47,602 nt of DNA from Bacteroidales bacterium (GTDB taxonomy: Bacteria > Bacteroidota > Bacteroidia > Bacteroidales > UBA10428). Below, piece by piece: positions 37,301 to 45,456 of the stretch. The stretch is taken from assembly GCA_016935615.1 (NCBI GenBank), contig JAFGQO010000215.1, positions 1 to 47,602 on the forward strand, given 5' to 3'. The first letter of the stretch is position 1; each line of letters starts with the position of its first letter. Made by a program: the position numbers and the translations under genes. The notes under the pieces are model-generated. The model saw only the letters and a program-made list of their open reading frames with translations, was not told the DNA's origin and made no database searches.

Positions 37301-37465
37301 AATCTTTGGACTTTAACGAAATACGACGGACTGGATCCGGAAGTTGGATATGGTTCATTCTACGATGAAGACGGGAAACTTCAGGATGCCTATGCATCAG
37401 GTATTGATATAGGATTCTATCCTTCTCCCCGTACCTATCTTATTGGTTTGAATGTTACATTTTAA
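34325..37465 (+). CDS. SusC/RagA TonB-dependent transporter (second pair)
   Basis: A 1046-residue SusC-like outer-membrane importer. The long N-terminus (MKRSFTILHWKRIPILRM onward, hydrophobic to about residue 38) precedes the regulatory-like domain ITGIVTDASTDEPLPGVSIL, the TonB-box region DEIVVIGYGVQKKKL, the plug (ITIRGLGSVNGTEPLVLIDG; YGSRAADGVILVTTKKG) and a barrel ending RTYLIGLNVTF. The first ~150 residues are much closer to the third SusC than to the pectin SusC, while the plug end and barrel have diverged, as expected when ligand specificity changes. It pairs with the susD 12 bases downstream. No enzyme gene accompanies it, so the substrate is unknown. Confidence 0.95.
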   Translation: MKRSFTILHWKRIPILRMIVLIFGISLMFQSKLLATSDVLQEEEKVITGIVTDASTDEPLPGVSILIKGTSSGSITDSEGRYTVDAKSSDVLVFSYVGFLDEEIPVGSQTEINIGLTLDIIGLDEIVVIGYGVQKKKLVTGATTHVKEEDISQSKLSRIESSLQGLTPGMVIVKESGQPGSDYNITIRGLGSVNGTEPLVLIDGVPGKLNTLNPNDVESVDILKDAASAAIYGSRAADGVILVTTKKGHEGKAVVNYDFYYGISNPIKQVPMLNAEEYMTIMNEANASVDRDPFFSEEEIANAGEGTNWQDEATNRNAPSQSHYLGITGGNEKSNYSISLSYNNEEGIFDYEGKSYFERFGIRINSQHKLKKYLTVGQNLTYSHRNTHGLGVTNIYNNFMRGLLEASPLISVFDEDVYDGFGKSEFQLEQSNPIASMHYNYNDEKRYDDIIGNIYTEVEVKGLKLRSDIGATLKYEQYTNALDTFTLTPFTYRVIPEYTQKMNREIGYNWDNTVSYERDFGAHNVLAMVGINAQDNWFYWIEGKKEGYLTNDAEVLSNVASLDTLYATGDYGKNDSRFSVFGRLSYNYKEKYLLTASLRRDGSSRFGKNNRYGWFPAVSAGWTISEESFMETISFLNYMKIRGSWGGNGKEPTSRYQYLATVSADNRYYPFGTSEVGVSPDILANPSLKWEESQQINVGFDSRFLTSIRFTFDWYKKTSKDWIVQTEVPGVVGLAGISNEDPFINAGNVINTGVEFELGYSNTFGDLMVDISANFAYNKNKVTDVPGEYIPGESSVLYNGSDVFYGIREGYPIGYFFGYQTNGIFQTQEEIDNYVGSNGDILQPDAEPGDVIWVNTNGDSLINDEDKVMLGDPNPNYIYGLNINLSYKGFDFGMYIMGQGGNEIVQCYRIEERFFPNYKTTILDRWTGPGTSDRIPRVTRGTEANWNWRKFSDLYIYDADFLRIKSISIGYDFMKLFKNAPLQQCRLYVAANNLWTLTKYDGLDPEVGYGSFYDEDGKLQDAYASGIDIGFYPSPRTYLIGLNVTF

Positions 37466-37477
37466 AAAAGAGGAATC

Positions 37478-39106
37478 ATGAAAAAGATACTGATTATATT
37501 TATCATTACACTATCTGTATTTGGGTGTAGTGAGGACTTCCTGGAAAGGTATCCGACAACATCCAAAGTAACGGAAGGTTTTTACCAGACTCCAGAAGAC
37601 GCTAAACAGGCTGTAACGGCAATATACAATATGTTACTTCGTGATGACTGGTGGAGTTTGTTTATTTTTTCTGACATCAAATCTGATAATTTTGCCGGTG
37701 GTGCAGGTACAGGTGACGGAGGAGGTTTCCAAAGAGTGGATCGTGCAGTGGTCTGGCCGGAAGCAACTGCACACCGGGAAACATGGACCATTTATTATGG
37801 TGCCATATTTCGTGCAAATACCTATCTTGAAAATGAAGGTCTGATTGATTGGACAGGTAAAGAAAGTTTACAGTTACAATACCAGGCCGAAGCTCGCTTT
37901 TTAAGAGCCTATTTTCACTATTATCTGACACAGATGTTTGGTGAGATTCCTGCTCTTGATCATGTTATTGTTGATGAAATTCCCGGAAGAACACCTGCTG
38001 AAGAATTGTATAACTTCATTCTTCAGGATCTTATCTTTGCAGCAGAACATGCTCTTCCACAGATCTATTCAGAAGTTCCCGCTGAAGATCTTGGCCGGAT
38101 TACACAATGGGCTGCAAAAGCCATAATTGCCAGAGTATATATGTTCTATAGCGGGTATTATAACGATCCTGACCTGATGGGTTTTACTGCTTCTGATGCA
38201 CGGACATATATCGACGATATTATCACGAATAGCGGACACGACCTGGTACCTGAGTATGCCAGTTTATGGAGAGTGCCATGCTATTCTGAACTCGGAAGCG
38301 ATACAAGTCTGGCAGATTATGCAGGAGAGGCAAATCCTGAAGTTGTCTGGAGTATTCGCTATGTTGGTGAAGGGAATGCATCAAATTGGGCGGGTGCGCA
38401 TTTTCAACGTATGCTTGGACCCAGGGGAACCAATATCGATCCTTATGGAAATGGTTGGGGAGCGATGCCGGTTTTACCAACCTACTGGAATGCTTTTGCT
38501 CCCGATGATCCACGAAGGACAGCTACCATTCTCTCATGGGATGATGAAGGCTTGACATACAATTGGGAAAGCGCACAACAGGCGCAATACACAGGTTACA
38601 ATACAAAAAAATATGTAATTGCATCTGTGAATGGTTCACCTGAAGCCCGACCCGATTGGCAGTGGAATGCTTTTGAAGACTATATGGTTATCAGGTTTGC
38701 CGATGTATTGCTTATGGGTGCTGAATTACACTTGTCATCCGGAGGAGATGCCGGAACTGCATTGACTTATTTTAACAGGGTTCGTGAAAGAGCCTTCGGT
38801 GATTCTGATCATAATTATGCCAGCATTACTGTTGATGATGTGATTAATGAACGAAGATGGGAGTTAGGGGGTGAAGGATTAAGATACTGGGATATTTTAC
38901 GATCCTGTAAGGGAGATTTTTCCAAATTGGTACCTGTTTTGACTTATGTGGATGAGAATGACGGAGGTGATTATTCGCATACATCTGATGTCTTAAGTCT
39001 TGATGTGGATGGCAACAGGTTTGTTGAAACTAGAGGACTGTTTCAGATTCCACAGGTTGAAATTGACCTTATGGAAGGCGCTATTGAACAGAATCCCGGA
39101 TATTAA
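37478..39106 (+). CDS. SusD/RagB family lipoprotein (second pair)
   Basis: A 542-residue SusD-like surface lipoprotein, partner of the transporter ending 12 bases upstream. The signal peptide ends in SVFGCSEDFLERYPT, the typical lipobox plus SusD start. Core features are EARFLRAYFHYYLTQMFGEIP, QWAAKAIIARVYMFYSGYY, and the C-terminal block VIRFADVLLMGAELHL ... NERRWELGGEGLRYWDILR. A GAGGA tract just before the ATG may help translation. Its ligand cannot be read from the sequence; the YYGAIFRANTYLENEG and Trp-rich segments are as in other glycan-binding members. Confidence 0.94.
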   Translation: MKKILIIFIITLSVFGCSEDFLERYPTTSKVTEGFYQTPEDAKQAVTAIYNMLLRDDWWSLFIFSDIKSDNFAGGAGTGDGGGFQRVDRAVVWPEATAHRETWTIYYGAIFRANTYLENEGLIDWTGKESLQLQYQAEARFLRAYFHYYLTQMFGEIPALDHVIVDEIPGRTPAEELYNFILQDLIFAAEHALPQIYSEVPAEDLGRITQWAAKAIIARVYMFYSGYYNDPDLMGFTASDARTYIDDIITNSGHDLVPEYASLWRVPCYSELGSDTSLADYAGEANPEVVWSIRYVGEGNASNWAGAHFQRMLGPRGTNIDPYGNGWGAMPVLPTYWNAFAPDDPRRTATILSWDDEGLTYNWESAQQAQYTGYNTKKYVIASVNGSPEARPDWQWNAFEDYMVIRFADVLLMGAELHLSSGGDAGTALTYFNRVRERAFGDSDHNYASITVDDVINERRWELGGEGLRYWDILRSCKGDFSKLVPVLTYVDENDGGDYSHTSDVLSLDVDGNRFVETRGLFQIPQVEIDLMEGAIEQNPGY

Positions 39107-39158
39107 CTGATGACAAAGCTATTATTGTGTAACCATATTATATAGTTGTGGGTTGTTT

Positions 39159-39195
39159 AAATGAGGAGGTGGTTATTTTGACTGCCTGCTCATTT
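39159..39195 (+). terminator. weak terminator-like hairpin after second susD
   Basis: AAATGAGGAGG (39159-39169) pairs with CCTGCTCATTT (39185-39195), with one internal mismatch and a 15-base loop; the stem is followed by ATTTTG. The T-tract is short, so this may only partly stop transcription. Confidence 0.4.
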
Positions 39196-39279
39196 ATTTT
39201 GAAAAACCGCGGATATTACAATACATACTGAATCAGGTGAAGGTTTTGAGCAAAGTAATTTTTTTAATCGAGAGAAATA

Positions 39280-39320
39280 TTTCCTATTTCTGCGGTAAAT
39301 AGCAGGAAAATTTATTTTTT
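39280..39320 (+). terminator. leader hairpin with T-rich tail before third susC
   Basis: TTTCCTATTT (39280-39289) pairs with AAATA-GC-AGGAAA (39297-39309) around a CTGCGGT loop, with a two-base bulge, and a run of T follows (39311-39320). About 60 bases before the third susC start, it could be a terminator for the upstream pair or an attenuator in the leader. Confidence 0.35.
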
Positions 39321-39380
39321 ATAAATATTTCTTATACTTTTAAGGCATATTATTAACCTAACATAACCCAAATAATTATT

Positions 39381-42300
39381 ATGAAAAAAATCTACACAAC
39401 TACACGTTGGAAGAGTTTTTCCATTTTAAGAATACCATTTCTTATTGTGGGAATTTCCTCTTTCCTGCTGGTGCAGAATCTTGCTGCAAACAATAATTTG
39501 CAGGAAGAAAAGCCAGTTACGGGAATTGTAACTGATGCAAGTACCGGTGAACCCTTGCCTGGTGTATCAATTCTGATCAAAGGTACATCAAAAGGGTCTA
39601 TTACAGATGTTGAAGGGAAATACACAGTGAATGCAAAAAGCAGTGATATACTGGTCTTCAGCTATGTAGGATTTCTTAACGAAGAAGTGCCTGTTGGTTC
39701 ACAGACTGACATAAGCATTAGCTTAACACCCGATATTATCGGTTTGGATGAGATCGTTGTCATCGGTTACGGGGTTCAGAAGAAAAAACTGAACACAGGT
39801 GCTAACCTTAACGTTAGCGGTGAAGATATCGAGGCGCTGAATACCACCGGCACTATGGATGCACTGAAGGGATTATCGCCGGGAGTGAGCATTACACAAA
39901 ATAACGGCGTTCCCGGATCGGGCAACAAAATATTTATCCGCGGGATTGGTACCATTGGTAATTATGAACCGCTTTATATTGTTGACGGTGTTGCTGTTGA
40001 AGATATTGATAATCTGAGTCCCTCAGATATAGAAAGTATTGATATTCTGAAAGACGCTGCTTCTGCTGCTATTTATGGTTCGCGTGGTGCCAACGGAGTA
40101 ATCCTTGTGACCACAAGACAGGGAAGGCGCGGAGCCAAACCCACGATCAACTATCATGGTTATTACGGATGGCAGAATGTTTATAATCCTCCGGAATTGC
40201 TGAATGCACAGGAATATGCAAATGCAATGAATGAGGCAGCTCTGAATACCTATCCCGAACGGGGAGAATTCGATTTTACTGCTACGAACACTCATGTACC
40301 TGACTGGGATCGTATAGAAAGCGGAGAATGGGAAGGAACAAACTGGTACAAGGAAATAGAAAATCCGAATGCCCCCATACAAAGTCATGCCCTGAATATT
40401 ACCGGCGGATCGGAAGCATCTGCTTATTCTCTGGGAGCATCATACCTTAAACAGGATGGTGTGATCGGCAAGCAGGTTAACAATGGGTATGAGCGCATCA
40501 ATCTGCGTCTGAACAGCGAGCATGTATTGTTTGAAGCCTTAGGACGTGATATCATTGTCCTTGGTGAAAATGTGACCTATACCAACGAGAAGAATCCCAC
40601 GATCCGTACCGGGAATATTTACTGGAACGACCTGCATAATATGCTTGTTACCAGTCCTTTTTTACCTATGTATGCCGATTCGCTGAATGATCCTTCATAC
40701 CCTTACCATGGTTCTATCGGCTGGAATTTAAATGAAGGGAACCCGATTGCAGCTATGGAGAATGAAGCCAAATGGAACACAAACAACAACAATACGATCC
40801 TCGGGAATGTCTATCTTCAGCTTCAGCCCGTGAAAAACCTTATTTTACGTTCTGCCTTCGGGATCAATAGCTGGTGGAGTTCAAGCCGCCACTGGACACC
40901 TTCCTATAATCTAAGTGCAATCTCAACCAATACCCGTGACCAGTTGGATCAGAACATGTATTCGGGGTATACATGGACTTCGACCAATACAATAACCTAT
41001 TCATTTGATATAGCAGACCAGCATAATGTAACCGTTCTGGCAGGGCATGAAGCGCAGAAAAATGCCCGCGATCTGCATATTGAAGGACATAATGAAGGGA
41101 GTGTTTTCAATGATCCTGAATATGCGTATCTCGATAATTTCCCTCCCCTTGATGCAAGTAATGCAGCCCTGGCAAGTTTTGGCAGCCAGGATAAATACGG
41201 TTGGGGATTGCTTTCGTATTTTGGTCGTTTGTCATACGATTTCAGGGAAAAGTATCTGTTCACTGCTGTCTTGCGCGCAGATGGTTCTTCAAATTTTCCG
41301 AAGGAAAACAGGTGGAGCACATTTCCTTCGTTTGCAGCAGGCTGGATCCTGAGCAATGAACCGTTTATGGATAATATGAAAAGTTGGTTAAGTTTTGCCA
41401 AATTACGTTTTAGCTGGGGACAAAACGGGAACCAGGATGTCGGCAGAGATTTTGTTTATCTCTCCACTTTGCAGCTTACGGGCGTAAATTATTATTTTGG
41501 ACCCGAACATGATTTGTCTTCTGTGGGTTCTTCACCGACACAGGTTCCGAACAGCAATATCAGATGGGAAACTTCGGAGCAGACAGATGTCGGACTGGAT
41601 ATGAATTTTCTGAACAACAAACTTCAGTTTGCTTTCGACTGGTACAGGAAAGATACTAAGGACTGGTTGATAGATCCTCCCGCATCGGCCATGCTGGGAA
41701 CACTTCCTCCCTGGCTGAACGGCGGTCAGATACGTAACCAGGGGATTGAACTGATGTTACAGTGGAACCAACGCAAGGGTGATTTCAGTTATGACATAAC
41801 CGGAACACTTGCATACAACAAGAACGAAGTCATTAATTTGCCCAGTGCAGACTCTGTCATGGAAGGGCCCACACATGTCTTGAGCCAGGGTATGGATGCC
41901 GAGTTGTTCCGTGCCGAACAGGGATATCCCGTAGGGTATTTTTATGGATTTGAGACCGATGGTATTTTACAGAATGAAGCAGAAGTAGCTGCCTGGGTCG
42001 GACCTGATGGAGAACCCTATTTTGACGATGCGGCACCGGGAGATGTTCGCTTTGTGGATCAGAACAACGATGGTGTTATTGATGACGAGGACAAAGTCAT
42101 GATCGGGAATCCTCACCCCGATTTTATTCTCGGACTGAGATTCAGTGCCGAATACAAAGGGATATTTGTTCAATTGTACGGCTACGGACATTTTGGTCAG
42201 CAGGTGGCAAAGAACTACCGTTCGGTGGACAGTTACAGGAGTAATTTTACAAAAGAAGTATATGATCAGCGCTGGCATGGGGATGGGACTTCAGACAGGT

Positions 42301-42632
42301 ACCCCCGTCTGACACAAGGAGGTCACAGGAACTGGCAGGAGATCTCTGACATCTATATTGAAGATGCTGATTTTTTCCGTATCAGCAATCTGACCATAGG
42401 ATATGATTTTGCAACGCTATTCAAAAGCTTCCCATTTTCAGAGTTTCGTGTTTACGGAGCGGTTAAAAACCTGTATACATTTACGAAATATCCCGGAATG
42501 GATCCTGAAGTGGGTTATTCACCGGAAAATAATGATGAACCTGATGAAGATTATCCCTGGGGTTCAGGTATCGATTTAGGCTTGGTTCCTCAATCGCGGA
42601 CCTTTATGGTTGGTGTAAACATTACCTTTTAA
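39381..42632 (+). CDS. SusC/RagA TonB-dependent transporter (third pair)
   Basis: A 1083-residue SusC-like importer. The N-terminus (MKKIYTTTRWKSFSILRI) and the next ~150 residues closely follow the second SusC (VTGIVTDASTGEPLPG, GLDEIVVIGYGVQKKKL). From the plug (ISGED-like region; IFIRGIGTIGNYEPLYIVDG; YGSRGANGVILVTTRQG) onward the two differ more. The barrel ends in QSRTFMVGVNITF. Aromatic-rich segments (SWWSSSRHWTP, WYRKDTKDWL) are prominent in the barrel. By eye, codon use looks somewhat richer in G+C than in the HTCS and the second pair. The susD partner starts 18 bases after the stop. No neighbouring enzyme gives away the substrate. Confidence 0.95.
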   Translation: MKKIYTTTRWKSFSILRIPFLIVGISSFLLVQNLAANNNLQEEKPVTGIVTDASTGEPLPGVSILIKGTSKGSITDVEGKYTVNAKSSDILVFSYVGFLNEEVPVGSQTDISISLTPDIIGLDEIVVIGYGVQKKKLNTGANLNVSGEDIEALNTTGTMDALKGLSPGVSITQNNGVPGSGNKIFIRGIGTIGNYEPLYIVDGVAVEDIDNLSPSDIESIDILKDAASAAIYGSRGANGVILVTTRQGRRGAKPTINYHGYYGWQNVYNPPELLNAQEYANAMNEAALNTYPERGEFDFTATNTHVPDWDRIESGEWEGTNWYKEIENPNAPIQSHALNITGGSEASAYSLGASYLKQDGVIGKQVNNGYERINLRLNSEHVLFEALGRDIIVLGENVTYTNEKNPTIRTGNIYWNDLHNMLVTSPFLPMYADSLNDPSYPYHGSIGWNLNEGNPIAAMENEAKWNTNNNNTILGNVYLQLQPVKNLILRSAFGINSWWSSSRHWTPSYNLSAISTNTRDQLDQNMYSGYTWTSTNTITYSFDIADQHNVTVLAGHEAQKNARDLHIEGHNEGSVFNDPEYAYLDNFPPLDASNAALASFGSQDKYGWGLLSYFGRLSYDFREKYLFTAVLRADGSSNFPKENRWSTFPSFAAGWILSNEPFMDNMKSWLSFAKLRFSWGQNGNQDVGRDFVYLSTLQLTGVNYYFGPEHDLSSVGSSPTQVPNSNIRWETSEQTDVGLDMNFLNNKLQFAFDWYRKDTKDWLIDPPASAMLGTLPPWLNGGQIRNQGIELMLQWNQRKGDFSYDITGTLAYNKNEVINLPSADSVMEGPTHVLSQGMDAELFRAEQGYPVGYFYGFETDGILQNEAEVAAWVGPDGEPYFDDAAPGDVRFVDQNNDGVIDDEDKVMIGNPHPDFILGLRFSAEYKGIFVQLYGYGHFGQQVAKNYRSVDSYRSNFTKEVYDQRWHGDGTSDRYPRLTQGGHRNWQEISDIYIEDADFFRISNLTIGYDFATLFKSFPFSEFRVYGAVKNLYTFTKYPGMDPEVGYSPENNDEPDEDYPWGSGIDLGLVPQSRTFMVGVNITF

Positions 42633-42650
42633 TCAAAAAAGAGATTTGTT

Positions 42651-44333
42651 ATGAAAAAAATAAGAAATATTATACTTGTTGCAATAGCACTTATTGCCAC
42701 AAGCTGTGGCGAGGATTTCCTGGAACAGAAAGACCTTTACCACAGGTCAGATGAAAGTTACTATAAGACCCCGGAAGATATTGAAGAAGCACTGGCCGGG
42801 GCTTACGCAGCATTGCCTATCGATGCCGGGAACAATAATCCCATTATTGTGTCCGAGCTATTGTCGGATGACCGCTTTGGCGGAGGAGGTTCAAACGATG
42901 ACGGATTTCATGGTACCGATGCTTTTAGTGTTGCCAGTTCCGATTATTACATGGATCTTTTTGAAACCACCTGGGCCGGGATATTACGTGTAAATTTGAT
43001 CCTGAAACGTTTTGATCAGGCCGAATTTGAAAACGAAGATGACAGGAACCAAGCACTGGGAGAAACGTACTTCTTACGTGCCTTTTTCTATTTCCGTTTA
43101 TGCCAGTTTTTTGGCCCTATGCCTCTGAGACTTGAGCCGGATGCTCCTACAAAAATTCCGAGAGCTGCTCCTGAGGAAATATACGGACAGATTGCTTTTG
43201 ACCTGAAAACAGCTATTGAATTGATGCCTGCCGTTGCCTTTAATCCCTTAGATGCTTCACAGAGAGCACGTTTGGGGCACGCAACAAAATGGGCAGCCGA
43301 AGGTTTGATGGGACGTGTCTTCTTATTCTATACCGGATATTACGGGCAAACATCCATTGCTTTGCCGGATGGAGGAACAATTACTTCTCAGGATGTCATT
43401 GGCTGGCTTGATGATTGCATTGAAAACAGCGGACATGGTTTGCTAAGTGATTTTCGCAACAACTGGACGTATGCCAATGTAAATGTCAACTATCCTTTTG
43501 CAGCGGATAATAACCTGGTATGGGCTGATGGTGCAGCACTTAATAAAGAAACAGTATTTGCCATAAAATACTCGATCTATGGTGGCTGGAGTTCAAATCT
43601 TGGCCAGGAACTGAGTTATTCCAACCAGAATGTTCTCTATTCAGGACTTCGTCAGCAGAGACATCTGCCTTTTGGTGAAGGATGGGGAAGCGGCCCTGTT
43701 AATCCTCAACTTTGGGATAGTTTTGAAGAAGGGGATCTGAGAAGGGAAGGTTCAATACTGAACTTAAATATTCCCAATCCGGAAGAAGGGCCCATCATGG
43801 ACAATTTTGTCTGGGGATCGGATAACCAGATGCATGAAACCGGACTGTGGTCAAAGAAATATCTGCCGGTGTACGACAGCGTACCGGGTGAAAACCGTAT
43901 TGCAAGTATATATTTCATTCAGTATCCTTCTCAGGATAACATGCAGCTCTGGAATATGCAGGACGATATCCTGATCCGTTTTGCAGACATCATGCTGATG
44001 TCGGCAGAGCTTGGAAGCCCGAATGCACAGAGTTATGTTGACCTGATAAGGGGCAGGGCAGAGCTTGACCCGGTTACTGTCACTCTTGACGTTATCAAGG
44101 CTGAGCGCCGGCATGAACTGGTTGGTGAAGGATTCAGGTATTTTGACCTGTTGCGCTGGCATGATGCTGAAGCTGCATTTGCAGTGGCTACCAATATACC
44201 GGTTAAGAATGTGGGAGCAGATGTGATCTACACTGTAGATTACCGACCTGAAACCGGAGGATTTTTACCATTACCACAATCGGAAGTAACTCTTTCCGAT
44301 GGTCAGTTGGAGCAAACACCGGGATGGGATTAA
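42651..44333 (+). CDS. SusD/RagB family lipoprotein (third pair)
   Basis: A 560-residue SusD-like lipoprotein with lipobox IATSCGEDFLEQKDL, partner of the SusC ending 18 bases upstream. Family blocks are GETYFLRAFFYFRLCQFFGPMPLR, GHATKWAAEGLMGRVFLFYTGYYG, and the C-terminal IRFADIMLMSAELG, RRHELVGEGFRYFDLLRW and GGFLPLPQSEV. It closes the plus-strand transcription unit, directly followed by a strong terminator. The susC-susD unit stands alone without hydrolases or lyases. Confidence 0.94.
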   Translation: MKKIRNIILVAIALIATSCGEDFLEQKDLYHRSDESYYKTPEDIEEALAGAYAALPIDAGNNNPIIVSELLSDDRFGGGGSNDDGFHGTDAFSVASSDYYMDLFETTWAGILRVNLILKRFDQAEFENEDDRNQALGETYFLRAFFYFRLCQFFGPMPLRLEPDAPTKIPRAAPEEIYGQIAFDLKTAIELMPAVAFNPLDASQRARLGHATKWAAEGLMGRVFLFYTGYYGQTSIALPDGGTITSQDVIGWLDDCIENSGHGLLSDFRNNWTYANVNVNYPFAADNNLVWADGAALNKETVFAIKYSIYGGWSSNLGQELSYSNQNVLYSGLRQQRHLPFGEGWGSGPVNPQLWDSFEEGDLRREGSILNLNIPNPEEGPIMDNFVWGSDNQMHETGLWSKKYLPVYDSVPGENRIASIYFIQYPSQDNMQLWNMQDDILIRFADIMLMSAELGSPNAQSYVDLIRGRAELDPVTVTLDVIKAERRHELVGEGFRYFDLLRWHDAEAAFAVATNIPVKNVGADVIYTVDYRPETGGFLPLPQSEVTLSDGQLEQTPGWD

Positions 44334-44355
44334 AACTTGTTATTAATGATTGCAT

Positions 44356-44394
44356 AAAGAGGAGGAAGGTTTTTACCTTTCTCCTCTTTTTTTT
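44356..44394 (+). terminator. intrinsic terminator after third susD
   Basis: AAAGAGGAGGAAGGT (44356-44370) pairs with ACCTTTCTCCTCTTT (44375-44389) with one G-T wobble and a TTTT loop, and is followed by a further T-run. It lies 22 bases after the susD stop in the convergent gap and may also insulate against the opposing PorP/SprF transcript. Confidence 0.9.
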
Positions 44395-44433
44395 ATGATT
44401 GAGTAAAAATAAGCTGTATGATTTTCTATAGTA

Positions 44434-45414
44434 TCAATACGTATTCAACCACCTGTAACGCTTTGAAATTTCACCCAACTGGACAGCAAGCATAATTTCA
44501 TGTGAACCGTAAGAATACCTGCCCATTTTGCCCAGATTGTAATCAAAAGCATAGGTGAAGAAATACCTGTCGTAGTTCAAACCTCCGAAAATTGAAATTG
44601 TCTTGGTTGATTTATAGGATAAACCACACCAATAATTCTGTTTAATCGTTGTTTGCATAACCAGATCCAGTTCCGGAGTACTACCTTCAGGGATTTTTAA
44701 AAGCAGGGAAGGTTCAAGGGCAAGATCATAGGATATTGAGTATGTATACCCTCCCATCAGATAATGTTGCCTTTTTAATTTGTAATCCCCATTGCTGCTT
44801 CCGCCCCATTGTAAAACAGAACTTGTAATATGATGTATTGAATATCCTGCATAGTATTCTTTTGCCAGAAAATAAACACCAAAATTAAAGTCCATGATCC
44901 ACCGTCTTGTCTTATCGCCCTCTAATAAATCATCCGGCATTTCATCAGGCAGGATGAGATTCGATGATTTTAGGCCCAGATTTGAAAGAACAGGTGTGAG
45001 TCCGAAAGACAATTGCTGTTTGTTTATTTTAATGTGATAGGAATAGGTTGCCGATATACCTGTATGACTCATAGGACCATGTTTTTCGTTGAAAATCATA
45101 ACTCCTGTTCCAACTGAACCGGGTTTAATGATTTTGAACTTTTTCCTTACATTTCTTCTGGGTTTTTTGGTGTCAAGAAAAATACGTGTATCAAAACTCA
45201 ACGTATGGAATTTCGGTGCTCCTTCAAATCCAACCCATTGTTCATAACCTGTGGCTTTTATTACGGTAATTTGTTCACTTCCGGCAACAGCCGGATTAAA
45301 TAAATATTTATTGAAAGTGAATTGACTGTAAAGAGGTTGTTGCTGACAAACCAGAGTTATAGGTTTTATTATGAGCAATATGAAAATGTATATATAGGGT
45401 TTATTCTTTAACAT
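44434..45414 (-). CDS. PorP/SprF family type IX secretion-associated membrane protein
   Basis: The 326-residue protein has a signal peptide and the family start QQPLYSQFTFNKYLFNPAVAGSEQ, followed by beta-rich outer-membrane segments (YSYHIKINKQQLSFGLTP, YYAGYSIHHITSSVL, LDLVMQTTIKQNYWCGLSYK, FFTYAFDYNLGKMGRYSYGSHE). PorP/SprF-like proteins are outer-membrane partners of T9SS substrates with type B sorting domains, as SprF is for the gliding adhesin SprB in Flavobacterium. Here it lies 42 bases downstream of exactly such a substrate, so the pair is almost certainly an operon. Its role would be export or surface attachment of that adhesin. Confidence 0.93.
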   Translation of the reverse strand: MLKNKPYIYIFILLIIKPITLVCQQQPLYSQFTFNKYLFNPAVAGSEQITVIKATGYEQWVGFEGAPKFHTLSFDTRIFLDTKKPRRNVRKKFKIIKPGSVGTGVMIFNEKHGPMSHTGISATYSYHIKINKQQLSFGLTPVLSNLGLKSSNLILPDEMPDDLLEGDKTRRWIMDFNFGVYFLAKEYYAGYSIHHITSSVLQWGGSSNGDYKLKRQHYLMGGYTYSISYDLALEPSLLLKIPEGSTPELDLVMQTTIKQNYWCGLSYKSTKTISIFGGLNYDRYFFTYAFDYNLGKMGRYSYGSHEIMLAVQLGEISKRYRWLNTY

Positions 45415-45456
45415 GGTATTTAGAAATATTCTGTAATAAAACGTTTTAGTTTGGTT

